Origin: Symbiodinium sp. CCMP2592 | Taxonomy: Eukaryota > Sar > Dinophyceae > Suessiales > Symbiodiniaceae | DNA length: 64,000 nt | Assembly (NCBI GenBank): GCA_905221615.1 | Contig: CAJNDT010001002.1 | Coordinates: forward strand, 124,001-188,000 | Direction: 5' to 3' | Shown here: positions 1 to 11,454 of the stretch, piece after piece | Layout of the letters: the number at the start of each line of letters is the position of its first letter | Position numbering within the stretch: the first letter of the stretch is position 1 | Program-made: the position numbers and the translations under genes | Notes under the pieces: generated by a model | What the model saw: the letters and a program-made list of their open reading frames with translations, nothing else | Database searches by the model: none | Told to the model about the DNA's origin: nothing

Positions 1-270
1 CTATCTGGGTGCCCAACACCTGCATGGCTCTTGTTTATCATTCTGCAGACCAAAACAATCAGGATCCCAAACCCAAACCACCCAAAGCCGGCAGACCCCA
101 TTCACCCCATGCCAAGCAACCTTGCATCCCCATTCGAACCCATCACTCACATACATAGGATTTATCAGGGTTTCGGGTTCGGGTTTGCCTAAATCCTGAA
201 TGTTAATTAACCCTGGAGCCCATATCCCAAATCCATAGACACTAAACCCGATCTAAAAAATATCTCAACA
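1..270. other. Spacer, no gene seen
   Basis: Mostly unique sequence with scattered CCCAAACC and TTTCGGG words that look like decayed telomere-type repeats. I see no reading frame or RNA gene. Confidence 0.4.
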
Positions 271-274
271 GTAA

Positions 275-505
275 CACAATAGCGCATTGCGGCGAACTAC
301 ACACTACCGCTTTGCAGCGAACAACCCACTACCGCTTTGCAGCGAACAACCCACTAGCACTTTGCAGCGAAAAACCCACTAGCACTTTGCAGCGAACATC
401 AACCCACAACCACTAGCACCTTGCGGCGATAGACCACTAAAAACTACAGCCCTGGCGAACCTAATGAAAACCCACCCACTAGCGCCTTGCCGCGAACCCT
501 AATCC
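275..505. repeat. Tandem array of about 27-bp GCACTTTGCAGCGAA units
   Basis: About eight imperfect copies of a unit built around ACTAGCACTTTGCAGCGAA lie head to tail, with spacing drifting between about 25 and 35 bp. The array is AC-rich on the plus strand. A related-looking array with a CGCCTTTCGGCG core occurs at 1655-1765. No coding function is evident. Confidence 0.7.
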
Positions 506-768
506 CCTTTGACTCAGCCACCTAAATACCCAAGTGGCCTCCCTCGGCTCCTTCGCTTGTCCAAGCCTCCAACCAAGTCAGAACAGTCGGGATGGGCAGC
601 AGGGTGGGCATCATGACATTCATATTGCAACAAGCAGGCTCCAAAGCCTGCTGTGCACTGAAAGATGCCAAAAGTGCCACAAATTGTCCGGCGCCTGCGA
701 CATGGATGAGATCGCGATGCATCCTGAAGAAAGCACCAGACCTCAGAAAGTTCAGGCTGTAGTAGGGT
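506..768. other. Repeat-free stretch, open on both strands, unassigned
   Basis: The plus strand is open from 534 to 770 (78 codons) and the minus strand from 722 to 522 (66 codons). Neither reading matches a family I recognise, and no splice signals decide between them. Confidence 0.2.
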
Positions 769-860
769 GATAGTTTAGGGTTTAGGGTTTAGGCTTTAGG
801 GTTTAGATTTTAGGGTTTGCATTTACAGCTTAGGGTTTATCCTGTAGGGCTTTAGGCTAT
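769..860. repeat. Interstitial TTTAGGG-like repeat block
   Basis: Several adjacent TTTAGGG heptamers are mixed with variants such as TTTAGGC and TTTAGAT. The heptamer is the telomere repeat of plants and of several algae including dinoflagellates. This is an internal, decayed block and not a chromosome end, since unique DNA and genes continue on both sides. Confidence 0.75.
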
Positions 861-1019
861 AAAATATGTATATGTATACATACACACATATATATATATA
901 CATATGCATATATGCATATATGCATATATGCATATGTATATATATATATATACATATACATATACATAGGGTTTAAGTATTAAGCACCGACAGAGTGCCG
1001 ACAGGCGATAGTCATGAAA

Positions 1020-1054
<35 letters not shown>

Positions 1055-1148
1055 TGATTGTTTATTTCTATATGTATTTATATTTATATGTATATTTATA
1101 TTTACATATTTATATTTGTATATTTATATTTATATTATATATACATAT
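861..1148. repeat. AT-rich TA and TATG microsatellites
   Basis: TATATATG and TA runs dominate 861-970 and 1020-1148, with a short unique stretch between them. Confidence 0.85.
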
Positions 1149-1149
1149 A

Positions 1150-1357
<208 letters not shown>

Positions 1358-1654
1358 GGGTTAGGAAGTTTGGGGCCCAGGCCAAGGGTTTACAGGCGGT
1401 AATCCGTGGGAATCTGAGCCCTACTTCCTTTTAGAATTTTGGGTTAAGGTTTTAGGATTTTGGAAGAATACCCCCCGGAGAGAAATATGACTACAGACAC
1501 CCCAGGATGCCAAGGCCTGAAGAACCCCTAACCCTTAATATCCTATCCACAAACCTTAAACCCTAAAGGCTAAACCCTAATATCCAACCCTAAAGCCTAA
1601 ACTCTACAACTCAAACCCTAGAGCCGAAACCCTAAAGCCTAATCTAAGTCTACT

Positions 1655-1765
1655 AGTGTATCCGGTGCATTATCGCATTTCTGCGCACTACCGCCTTTCG
1701 GCGCCTTATCGCCTTTCGGCGCATTATCGCCGTTCGGGGCATGATTATCGCCTTTCGGCGCTTTG
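1655..1765. repeat. Array of about 20-bp units with a CGCCTTTCGGCG hairpin core
   Basis: Five imperfect units resembling TTATCGCCTTTCGGCGC follow one another. The core CGCC TTTC GGCG is self-complementary, so each unit could form a small stem-loop. Confidence 0.65.
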
Positions 1766-1953
1766 TTGATACTACTGACTACTATCAAGCTTAATTAGGT
1801 TTAGGATTTAGGTTTCTAGGTTTTCAGTAAATTAGGAATTAGGGTAAAAAGATTCACCCCACAATCTCTAAATCCAAAAACCAGCCCGCCCTGAGCCCCC
1901 CGGCTAGATCAGTGGCGATCGTCCCAGGACGGCAGCAGCTTCGTTAGGGTTCC

Positions 1954-1990
1954 ACGGTTTAGGGTTTAGGGTTTAGGGTTTAGGGTTTAA
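1954..1990 (+). repeat. TTTAGGG telomere-type array
   Basis: About five consecutive TTTAGGG units, the most regular telomere-type block in the window. It lies inside unique sequence, so it is interstitial. Confidence 0.85.
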
Positions 1991-2184
1991 TTGATAGGGT
2001 AGGCATTTAGTATTGTAGCATCCTATACAAATGCAAGCCCACTGTAGTATTATATATACCCACCAAAACCCGCAAAAAAGCAAGAAAGCAAAAAAGTGGC
2101 CAAGAGGGGTGAAGTTAAGTATGTGAATTGATGTTAATAGTAGTGGTCGTCGTACTAGCAATAGTTGTCGCACAGCAGTAGTAG

Positions 2185-2291
2185 TGGTAGCATTAGTATT
2201 GGTATTGGTATTAGTATTAGAATGAGTATTAGTATTAGTATTAGTGACTAGTATGAGTATCAGTATTAGTTTTAGTATTAAGTATGTGTAC

Positions 2292-2331
<40 letters not shown>

Positions 2332-2650
2332 CGTAGTAGTAGCAGTAGTAGTAGCAGCAGTAGTGGTGACATTAGTATTGGTATGAGTATGAGTATTAGA
2401 ATTAGTAGCTAGTATTAGTACTAGTATTAGTGTTAGGATTAATATGTATTGTTCTTGGTTCTATTCTTAGTACTGCTGTCATTGTTTGTAGTAGTCCTAA
2501 TCCTGGTATCAGTGTTCATATGAGTAATAGTTTTGTGGTAGTATTGATATTAGGATGGGTATTGCTTTAGTACTAGTATTGGTATTGGTATTTAGTATTA
2601 GTATTAGCATCAGTATTAGTATTAGTATTGAATAAAAGTATACATATCAA
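2185..2650. repeat. TAGTAT/TAG/CAG microsatellite
   Basis: Long runs of ATTAGT and TAG triplets with CAG interruptions, grading rightward into diverged copies. Confidence 0.9.
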
Positions 2651-3716
2651 TAATAGTAAATATGAACTCGTGATTATGTTCGTGCTGGTGTTAGTGCCAG
2701 TGTCGATGTCAATGTCAGTAATAGTACTCGTGTTAGTATTAGTATCAGTCTGAATGCTGGTTTTAGTATCTGTTTATTATTCACAGAAGTGCTGGTATTA
2801 GTATCAGTATTAGAAATAGTTTTGATATGTGAATATACTGATTGATTCGTACATTTTGAGCTTAATATAATAATACAGTAATGTATTCGAACAATAGTAT
2901 ATTTGCAGAGTTGAAGATTGCGCGAATATATTAGTACGTTGGTGCATGAGTACATTAGTATATTGGTGTATCATGATATTCGTATGTTAACGTAGTAGTA
3001 TATTAGTATATTATTATAGTGGTCTATTACTACATTTACTATATTCGTATTTTCCCTAATAGCTTATAGGTATATCAATATGTTGGCATAATGGCATGTG
3101 AACATGTCAGTGTACTTGCCTTTTACAGTATTCGTATATTAGTACACTAGCATATTTAGTGATAATTAGTGTTAATGCCAGTGCCAATGTCGATGTCAGT
3201 TTTAATCAGTCTTAATGATGAATTTAACATCAGTGTAATATTCGCGGACGTGCTAGTATGCGTATCAATACTATAATTAGTTTTGATATATTAGTATACT
3301 GATAGATTATATAAACAGCTTAGTATACCAACACATTATAATGTATTCGAACAGTAATATGTTTGTATACCTGTATGTTTGTATGCTCTTAGTATATTAA
3401 TGCATGCGTACGTTCGTGCATGAGTACATTAGTATATTGGTGTGCTATTATCTTCGATTATTAACATATTAGTGTATGAGTATCCTGGTATGCTACTTCA
3501 TTTATCATATTCGTATATTATCTAACAACTTTTTTGGTATATCCATATGTTAGTATACCATTGCCATGTGTCAGTGTACTTGCATATTACAGTATTCGTG
3601 TCTTAGCAAGTTAGCATATCAATACAGTATAATCAGACGTTAACAAGTAGTATATTGTCACGTTGGAAACTGGGTATATGACAAATTAAATACGAATATA
3701 CTACGTTAGTACACGA
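2651..3716. repeat. Diverged AT-rich TAGTATATT-type repeat DNA, no gene
   Basis: About 1.1 kb of AT-rich sequence in which words such as TTAGTATATT and TAGTACA recur at irregular spacing. Two large segments (about 2690-2960 and 3170-3440) share word order and look like a diverged duplication. No credible coding frame was found. Confidence 0.55.
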
Positions 3717-3916
3717 ATGCATTGATATATTTGCTTTTCAGATAGTGGTATGTATATCTGCGGACATTAATATACGCAGGTGTCTGTTAGTATTGGCATT
3801 AATATCAATATGAATATGACTATTGGTAGGCGTAGGAGTATTAATGTTAATAATAGAATTAGTAATGTGCATATTCGAAATGAAAGCATTAATATACATG
3901 TCAACGTTAGTGTTAA

Positions 3917-4334
3917 AAGCACTACACAGTAATCTTACTTGAGTCATATATAGAGCAGATTCCAGCATTTCCAAAATTTCCAAAATTCTCTCCCCTAACT
4001 TTCCGGATTTCCAAAATTTCCAAAATTTCCAAAATTTCTAAAAATTTCCAAAATTTCCAAAATTTCCAAAATTTCCAAACTTTCCAAAATTTCCAAAATT
4101 TCCAAAATTTCCAAAAAGTCCGCCCTTATGTTTTGGAAAAATCCTGTCGGCTAGGTCGGGAAATTTTGGAATTTTTGGAAAGTTTGGAAATTTTGGAAAT
4201 TTTGGAAATTTTGGAAATTTTGGAAATTTTGGAAATTTTGGAAATCGGAAAGTTAGGGGAGAGAATTTTGGAAATTTTGGAAATGCTGGAATCTGCTCTA
4301 TATATGACTCAAGTAAGATTACTGTGTAGTGCTT
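3917..4334. repeat. Foldback element with inner TTTCCAAAA repeats
   Basis: The outer 74 bases (3917-3990) are an exact inverted match to 4261-4334. The match continues inward with a single base difference, then both arms become tandem 9-mers: TTTCCAAAA on the left and TTTTGGAAA on the right. A spacer of about 50 bp lies at the centre (near 4115-4165). The whole could fold into a hairpin of roughly 180 bp. No coding capacity is evident beyond the repeat's own FPK/LEI frames. I could not identify target-site duplications. Confidence 0.9.
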
Positions 4335-4554
4335 ACTATGTAGTGTGTCAGCACAACCCTCATCCATACACGTGTGCTCTGTAATTCCTTTCTTGGTAGG
4401 ACACCCGCGCGCCTTATCGTGCTGCTTTCTGGTCTCAGTCTTTTGGTGGTTCCAGGGATACGTTCGGAGGGCTCAAACTCGATACTCCGGAAAAAGCACG
4501 AACACGCCGGTGGGAGCGATGTTTTAAAGGGGATGGTCTGTCATGGGGGGGGGT

Positions 4555-4975
4555 GACCATATATATATATATATATGTGTGTATACCAATTCTACAATGT
4601 GTGGAGCCATAGGTATAGGTATGTATATATATATATTTGAAAAATGTGGATATAGCTTCAGATGATAGATATAGATGCAGATTTAACTGTAGATGTAGAT
4701 ACAGATATACATAAGACATAGATATATAGTTACAGGTGTAGATACATGAGACATAAAGATATACTTACAGGTGTAGATACAGATGTAGGTACGGATGTAG
4801 AAACAGATACAGATACAGACATAGCTAGAGAGAGGGATAGAGACAGATAGATAGGTAGATAGATTGACATATTGATAGACAGACAAATAGATACTGTAGA
4901 AACATAACAAACAGACAGCCAGCTAGCCAGCCGGACAGACAGCCAGACAGACAGGTACATACGTGTGTACATACA
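4555..4975. repeat. TATA, GATA and CAGA microsatellites
   Basis: A (TA)n run at 4560-4580 and another at 4625-4640 are followed by irregular GATA, GATACA and CAGA tetranucleotides to about 4975. The cysteine/tyrosine/leucine frames across it are repeat artefacts. Confidence 0.85.
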
Positions 4976-5575
4976 GCATCGGCTTCCAACATCCCCGCTT
5001 AGTACTCGAGAGTCTTGGGTTTAGGCTTTTGGGGTTGTTTGGTCGGGGTTTGGGGGGTTCAAGACCTTCGGGTCGAAGAGTCAACGGGTCAGGGCTTGTG
5101 ATGTCACGGTTTGGATTTGGGGTCGGCTCACGGGTTGGCGAGGGCTCAGGGCTTGGGGTTAAAGGGTGTTCAACCCTCTAACCCCAAACCCCATCGCTGA
5201 AAACTATCAACTAAAAGGCCATGGCTTCACAACTTGCAGTCCTAGGTTTAGCTGGGATCCAGACTTACATCACCGAGCCCAAAAGCCCTCAAGCGCTCAA
5301 CCCTGCACCGCAAACCCTCCGCCTAACCTGAAACAAGAAGCCCTGCACCCCAAAGCTAGTCCTGTACCCTATAGAGCACCTTATAATCCTTTTCTTAACG
5401 TGAAAAATGGCCCCTCAAGTACCGGCTCTCCTCGCGTGGCATAGAACCAGGACTCTGCACTGGTGCCGGAGGGCCACGAGTCCACAAAGTAGGTCGAATC
5501 CTGTTTGGAGTTTAGGGCGTAAGCTTCGCAAAAGAGTTTTGAATCGCTGACGGCTTTTGTGTTGGAGCAGGGAAT
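4976..5575. other. Spacer with decayed TTTAGGG-like filler
   Basis: GGGTTTAGG, GGGGTTTGGG and CCCTAACCC words on both strands, otherwise unique. No supported exon. Confidence 0.4.
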
Positions 5576-6601
5576 CTATTGAGGGAGCTGCTGCAGGGTT
5601 TGTTCATAAGCTTCGTCGCATATCTATGCACTCTTGTTGAAGAGCTCAGTTTTGAGTTACCACACGGTTGCAGGGGTGGTACATCTTAAATTGTGCCTAA
5701 ACATAAGCTCAGGACCCCGATAACGCCAGAAAGCCTCAACGCCATATTATGTGCCAGGCGGCCGTAAGAATCCGCTTGGGGAAGTCTGGAATCTCCCTGG
5801 TGATGACCTGACATGTGGATAGCGGCTTAGGGAGTAGCTCACTTAGCAGTTTCAGAAGCGAGGGCATTCTATCATGGAGCCTCACTCACCGAATTCCAGC
5901 AAAAGGCAGCCCGCATGATAGGGTTCAGGTTGGGAGCTTAGAACTTCAGGTTTAGGTGGGTATAGTTTTCGTTGCAGTAGTTCGCTTATCAGCCTCACGA
6001 GCCTCGAAGCATCCCCAAATATACAGCAGCAGATCAAGTGAATGCGGTAGGAGAAAAACAGACATGCAAGGAATGGTTGGAGTCAGGATCCATGTTATCG
6101 TATAATATGGCTGAATGTACGTAGGGATTACAGGGAGATGACTATTGCTACCTATTAAACCCACCACTGGTGCAGTGTCCAGTGTCCAGGCTCCCCGGGC
6201 CCCTTGCTGGGCAAAAGTAACTCTTCGTAGCTTTCTTTCTGATACATCGAGGCGAGGTTTTGCGGAATTGCCGCAGTCTACGTCTCCCATCAATCCGGGC
6301 ACGTAAGCTGCGGGCTGTGAACCCGCGAAAGCAAATTGATCGACATCTGGACTGTCGCGAGGCTGCTGAGGGAGTCAGGGTGTAGCGTCTTGAGATCACG
6401 TATTTCTACAGCTCCGGCATTCTAACCCTCAAAAGCCCAAACTCTTTCCTTTCACCCGAAACTCTGAAACCCCCCCACTCCGACCCTGAACCCCCAAAAC
6501 TTGAAAGCGCAATCTATCAACCCCGAGCCCCAACTGCCTCGAAGGAGATCGTGGCTTCACACTTCTCGAGCTCGGCCTCCTTTATGCACCGGTTCTTGAA
6601 C
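5576..6601 (-). CDS. Unidentified multi-exon gene
   Basis: Three minus-strand exons follow the splice rules seen in alpha-tubulin. One near 6601-6548 follows AG and reads FKNRCIKEAELEKCEATISF. A second at about 6405-6323 includes DLKTLHPDSLSSLATVQM and ends at a GT donor in phase 0. A third starts at 5807 after CAG in phase 0, reads VITREIPDFPKRILT, and has a GC donor. A possible last exon near 5625-5576 reads ICDEAYEQTLQQLPQ and then stop. The second-to-third junction keeps the frame. I recognise no family. The 5' end is not located. Confidence 0.4.
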
Positions 6602-6659
6602 CTCGGGAGCATTCGGAGGCAAAGGCAAAAGCGTCCTCGTTCTTGTCGAAGACTTTTGG

Positions 6660-7270
6660 AAATAGGGGAAGGAGGTGGGCAAACGAACTGAAGGGCCAGA
6701 TCAGGGCTTTCTCTGCTCCGAACTCACCCGCGAGAATCCAAAGACGGGTCAAGGTAGGGTTGAAAAGGCTTGTTCTGGTGTCGGCATTTCTGGCGCAGCG
6801 CAGGACGGGTGGGTCAAAGGATTACAATAGGGATAAGTTTTGGGATTCGGGTGTGTTTTGCAAACAACCACATGGCGAGCATGCATGTGTAACTGCTCGC
6901 CCTATCATTCCAGGATGCTTTACGGAAGTGCTGCTTAAGCGATGTGCAAGCTCTTGCTACATATCAACAGTCAACATTCGGCAGCGACAAGAAAAGAAGC
7001 TTACGTTAAGCGTTTTGTGGTCGAGTTCTGTCGTGCGCGAGGGCGTGGCTAATGTCCTTGGGTAGATACCTTCAAAGTTTAAACACTCTGTCCAAGATCC
7101 CCACGCAATCGAAAACCTCAACATGGACCTCGAACCCCAAAAGGCAAATAACTTGACTGCCTAAACCCAAACCCAAAGCCACATTCTCAGCCCCCCAAAA
7201 CCCGAATCACATACCCCCCAAGCTCAAAACCGCCCCCAAAAACGAACATCTCGAGGCCTTGCAGGAGCTC
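6660..7270. other. Spacer, one long open plus frame, not assigned
   Basis: The plus strand is open from 6643 to 7065 without recognisable content, and its codon choice does not resemble the tubulin exons. The remainder is C-rich AACCC-type filler. Confidence 0.25.
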
Positions 7271-7275
7271 TATGT

Positions 7276-7377
7276 GGGAGATTCCGAAAATAGGGGACCC
7301 TAATATAGTACCCTAAATAGTAGGGTCCTTATTATAAGGACCCCAAAATAAGGTACCCCTAATTTTCGGAAACTCCC
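7276..7377. mobile_element. MITE-like foldback, 102 bp
   Basis: The termini are inverted repeats of about 24 bp: GGGAGATTCCGAAAATAGGG on the left, and on the right the complement of GGGAGTTTCCGAAAATTAGG. The element is flanked on both sides by ATGT (7272-7275 and 7378-7381), a plausible 4-bp target-site duplication. It has no coding capacity. Related copies are at 32212-32299 and, more distantly, at 58573-58672. A small non-autonomous DNA transposon is the simplest reading. Confidence 0.8.
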
Positions 7378-7379
7378 AT

Positions 7380-7850
7380 GTGACAAAGCCTAGCAGCCAA
7401 AGGCAATGCGATGAAGGACCCCGATTACGAACACCCCAAGTACCCAGTATCAAGCCTGAGAGATTCAGGCTTGTGCGGCTGCCGTCGGCTTCTACAATCT
7501 TATAGCCTCTACGAGTAGATCTTATGCAGACACTACTGCGGACCTCTGCTACCTCCCTCTTTGAAGGCAGCCAAGCGACAGCTCCACTGCTGCATCCAAC
7601 AGCTTCGCCTGAATCAAAGAAGCTTTTCTTCCGCTGCCCGGGAACCCTGTTGTTGTTGCTCCTCGCCAGGAACATCACCACCATCACCTCCATGCCAATC
7701 GTCGTCATGCGCATCATCAGCTGCATCATCACGGGTCAGTCTGAACCGAGATGTTTGGTGATTTTGTCGCTTTGGTCTCAGGTTCTCTTCGAACCATTGA
7801 CGCTTGAAGTTTGTTCGGATGCTTCTGACGAGATAACCAGCCATGCCAAG
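7380..7850. other. Repeat-free stretch, frames open on both strands
   Basis: Overlapping frames are open on both strands, for example plus 7524-7937, but they run on into the GAT repeat. I cannot support a gene. Confidence 0.2.
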
Positions 7851-7851
7851 A

Positions 7852-8362
7852 TCCAGTATGATGATGATGATGATGACGATGATGCTGATGATGACGACCC
7901 TGCTGACAGTGATGACGGTAGTGATGGTGAGTGGTGATGGTGAGGGTGAGGAAGAGGATGAGGATGAGGATGGTGATGGGGATGATTGTGATGATGATGA
8001 TGATGATGAGGATGAGGAGGCAGAGGAGGAGGACCAGGATGAGGAGCAATGAAGATGACGATGCTGATGCTGATGCTGACCATGATCATGACTACGATGG
8101 TGATGATGAATATGGTGATGATGATGATGATGATGATGATTACGGTGATGATGATGACGATGGTGATTATGATGATGATGGTGATGATGTCGATGATGAT
8201 GGTGACGGTGGTGATGATGATGATGATGATGCTGATGACGATGATGATGGTGATGATGAGGAGGAGGATGAGGAGGAGGAGGACGAGGATGAGGATGATG
8301 CTGATGCTGATGACGTTGATGATGATGATGATGATGATGGTGGTGATGATGATTCCCTGTAA
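7852..8362. repeat. (GAT)n microsatellite, about 510 bp
   Basis: GATGAT runs with GAG, GAC and GCT interruptions. All six frames are open because the period is three, giving poly-Asp, poly-Met, poly-His, poly-Ile and poly-Ser artefacts. Confidence 0.95.
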
Positions 8363-10115
8363 CCCCGCGCCTCTGTGGCTTTCCAAGACTCTGCGATTTT
8401 CTCTCGGTTGGCGACTTCCGATTGTTTACCTGGGCGGAGGTATGCGGTGGTTCTCGCTGTTGCAAGGTAGAGGCTGCTCCTGTTCAAAGTGTCCCGCGAC
8501 TGTGGAATGCTCTCATACGATTTCAGCTGTGCTCATCCTAGTAGTTTCGAAATGTCTCGTCCCTAACCCCAACTGCTTCGAAGCTGCTCTGAACAATCTT
8601 CGTGAGCCCCGCTGCGAAGGACATCTCTGCCTCGGTGCCCTTAGCAAGATGGAGTTTTAAAGCTGCAGAGCTCAGGGTTGTAGCGCTTCAGGCTTTCATG
8701 TTGTGCAGGGGTGGCATAGTGTTGGCGGTCTAGGGTGACAGGGCTTGGGGTTCAGGGGAGAAGCTTCAGGAAAAAGGGCTTTCGGGTCACGAGGTTCAGG
8801 GTTGGGGTCGGGCTTAGGGCTTTCGTCCTGTAGGGTTCATGTTGCCAAAGAGCCGCTGAGTTCCGAGGGTATCTGAAAGGATTGAAGGCGGTCAGGATTT
8901 TTCGGAGAGGGTTGAGGATAAGGATTCAAAGACTCTCAATTTCGAGGCCTTCAAAGAAAACAGTTTTCAAAATCAGAAGTGTGCGGCGATTTATTATATG
9001 CCAATTTAAACCCCTAGTAGAAACTACAAAACCTTGTAAAACGTATGAACTCCTTGGACATGCTATATAAACCAATGTGTTTCTCGATCCGCATCAGCGA
9101 GCTGAAAGCACAGCGTGGAACATGGCAACTGCTGGACCCGATCCGCGCCACCACCGAGTCTTACACATGTAAGACTTTGAGTGAACAAGGGACCCTAAAA
9201 AAAAACTCAAAGTAGGATCCTTGGAAGGCCCCGCGGAAAAGGTGATACAAGGACGCTATTGATTACTAGAGGAATTTGCGGTACAGTATATTAGACTAAT
9301 TACCATCCTTTTATTGGATAAAAAGGATAGCGTTAATGAATCCCCTTCGACCCGGCCTCGGTAGCTGCTCTTAGACCATAGCCCGGACGCCACGGGTTCT
9401 CTGAGGACTTTGTGGGGGAGGGTATTGATTAGATAAGGTTTCGGCGGGTTGCGAAGATTTCGAGGAGGTCGAAGGCTTGCATATGGCTGTTTCAACCTAT
9501 GCCGTATGCCCGTTCCTTGTAAAGATCGCCGCTTCTGAGAGCCGAGGAGGAACTGCGTCGGCAAGCGGTCGCCGAACGACCCTTACAAGTTTGAACCTGA
9601 TTCCCGCAGTCACTGCACTCCAGCTTGGGACTGGTGCGGTCTGAATGGCAGTGGTGCGAAGGGTCCTAGGCCTGCCGGCTTTCTCAAATCGTTGCGTACT
9701 TGCTTTGGATTCGCGGTCGACTTGGGGTTTAGACTGTTTAGAGCGTGAAACCTCGAAGATGAAGTACAATGAACCTCAGACTCTCCGGCAGCACCGAACC
9801 CGGAGCCCCAAACATAGAACTCCCGCCTCCACGAAGTTCCGGAATTGGAGCTGAAATAACAAGGACACTTTGAGTTCCGGGAGTTTGCCGTTTCGGGCTT
9901 CAGGCTTTTGCGGTTTAGGGGTTCGGGTTTGAAGTCGCTAGCAGCAGCTTTATTCTGCGTCCGAGCATGAGCTTGTGCGGCTCGCGATCAGGGAACAAGA
10001 GTGGTCCGGAAACTCCTTCGGCTGAGGGCTTACTGTAGGGTTTATTTGAGGCTTTGCAGTTCAGGGTCTTGGCTTGTGGCCATGACTTTCCTGGATTCCT
10101 GTGGCATGCAAGCAG
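8363..10115. other. Spacer or intron filler, no supported gene
   Basis: Alternates GGGTTCAGGG / CCCTGAACC words with unique stretches. Minus 9769-9497 is open for 90 codons but unrecognised. No splice-consistent exon pair was found. Confidence 0.3.
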
Positions 10116-10258
10116 GATCACCGAAATTCCAGACGGACTGTGATTATGGACCATGTGGCGCTTGCGGCCTTCTATCGCCGGCTAAAGAAACATCTCAGGT
10201 GTCTACGTGTTCGTGCGACTCCGGATTTCTATTGCCTGATGTCTACGCTGCAGAGTAG
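10116..10258 (+). CDS. Possible EGF-like exon
   Basis: After the acceptor GCAG at 10115 the plus strand reads through CDYGPCGACG and then STCSCDSGFLLP before a stop. The C-x4-C-x2-C ... C-x-C-x-SGF arrangement resembles the end of an EGF-like module of a secreted or membrane protein. An overlapping plus frame (MDHVALAAFYRRLKKHLR) is equally open. The plus orientation also disagrees with the neighbouring minus-strand cluster, so this is tentative. Confidence 0.25.
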
Positions 10259-10259
10259 G

Positions 10260-11035
10260 CTTTATATGTATCCACCACATCTGGAGTTCAGAGTAGAGGC
10301 TTTTCCTGGTTCAAGATCCTGGATTGAGACCCCAACTTCGGGCTTCATTTCCAGTTTGGGCTTTGCTCACCCCGAACCTGCTCGTGATGAAACGTTGCCA
10401 GCTTGTCACATTCCCTCGAGCTCTCGCAGCAAAGCTTCAGGTCACCAAGTGTCTCAGGGTCAGCTCCCACTTCTCAGCATGGTCGGAGAAAGCAAATGTC
10501 ACCCAGCAAACAATCCTTGCCGCGACAGCCGGGTCTATTGTCCCGAGATTCAGGCCATTGTGCAAGTGGCGAGTGAAACAAATCGGCTGCAAGCGGGGCC
10601 GTCAGAGTCCCCTCACGAGGCCTCCTCCCAGGGGAGACATCGGCCTGCAAAAGCCAAGCGAGTAGGATTTTGGGTTTCAAGGCTTCGGGTCTAGCCCCTT
10701 TTGGTTTAGGAGTTCAGGTTTAGGAATGTGGGGCTTCAGGCTTTCGGGACTTGAGGGTTCCATCACAAGCATGGAGGCTATTGGCCAGGATGTGTTCAAC
10801 CACGAATGCTGCTTGAAAGCTCATGCAGAAAGATGACAAGTAAAAGTTTGAATACCTTAAATGAAGCTAGAAGTAGCCACAGCCACAGTTCCCTTGCTTG
10901 TGGCTTCTAGCCCTGCCTGCTGCGCCGCCTGATCCTGCAAGTATTGCCAGTTCTATACGGCACGGGCATCTAAGCCCTCATTTCGCAGTCGTGTGTGGAT
11001 GCGCTACGGACGTCTTCGGAAGCAGGCAGGCAGGC
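10260..11035. other. Unassigned, competing plus frames
   Basis: Two plus frames are open over 10101-10694. Neither contains a motif I recognise. 10690-10870 is GGGTTTAGG-type filler. Confidence 0.2.
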
Positions 11036-11272
11036 AGCCCGAGTTGGTGGGTGTGGGCCGGCTGCTGCGCTGTTGACGCTGCCGCCGCTGCCGCCGCTGC
11101 CGCCGCCGCCGCTGCCGCTGCCGCTACCGCTACCACTACTGCTGCTGCTACTGCTACTGTTACTGCTGCAGCAGCGGAGAGCTCCCGCAGAAGCAGGAGC
11201 AGGAGTAACACAAGCAACAATAGTAATGTGAGTAATTGGTGGTAGTAGTATTCGTCGTCGTCGTAGTAGTAC

Positions 11273-11326
<54 letters not shown>

Positions 11327-11450
11327 GAGTAGCAGTAGCAGTAGCAGTAGCAGTAGCAGTAGCAGTAGCAGTAGCAGTAGTAGTTGTAGTTGTAGTCGTA
11401 GTCGTAGTCGTAGTAGTAGTAGTAGCAGCAGCAGCAGAAGCAGCAGTCGT
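11036..11450. repeat. Compound GCC/GCT, TAG and CAGTAG triplet repeat
   Basis: GCCGCT units (11075-11175) pass into TAG (11245-11325), then CAGTAG hexamers (11326-11390), then TCG/TAG/CAG units. The alanine, valine and threonine frames are artefacts of the triplet period. Confidence 0.95.
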
Positions 11451-11454
11451 TGTC

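Noticed and set aside
275-505. CRISPR-like array
   Set aside because: Units are imperfect and lack unique spacers of constant length, and the genome is eukaryotic.
1954-1990. TTTAGGG array as a chromosome end
   Set aside because: Unique sequence and genes continue on both sides, and similar short arrays recur at 0.8, 22.1 and 32.4 kb.
7614-8660. Long poly-Asp, poly-His, poly-Met and poly-Ser frames
   Set aside because: All come from the GAT repeat, which opens several frames at once. There is no independent coding signal.
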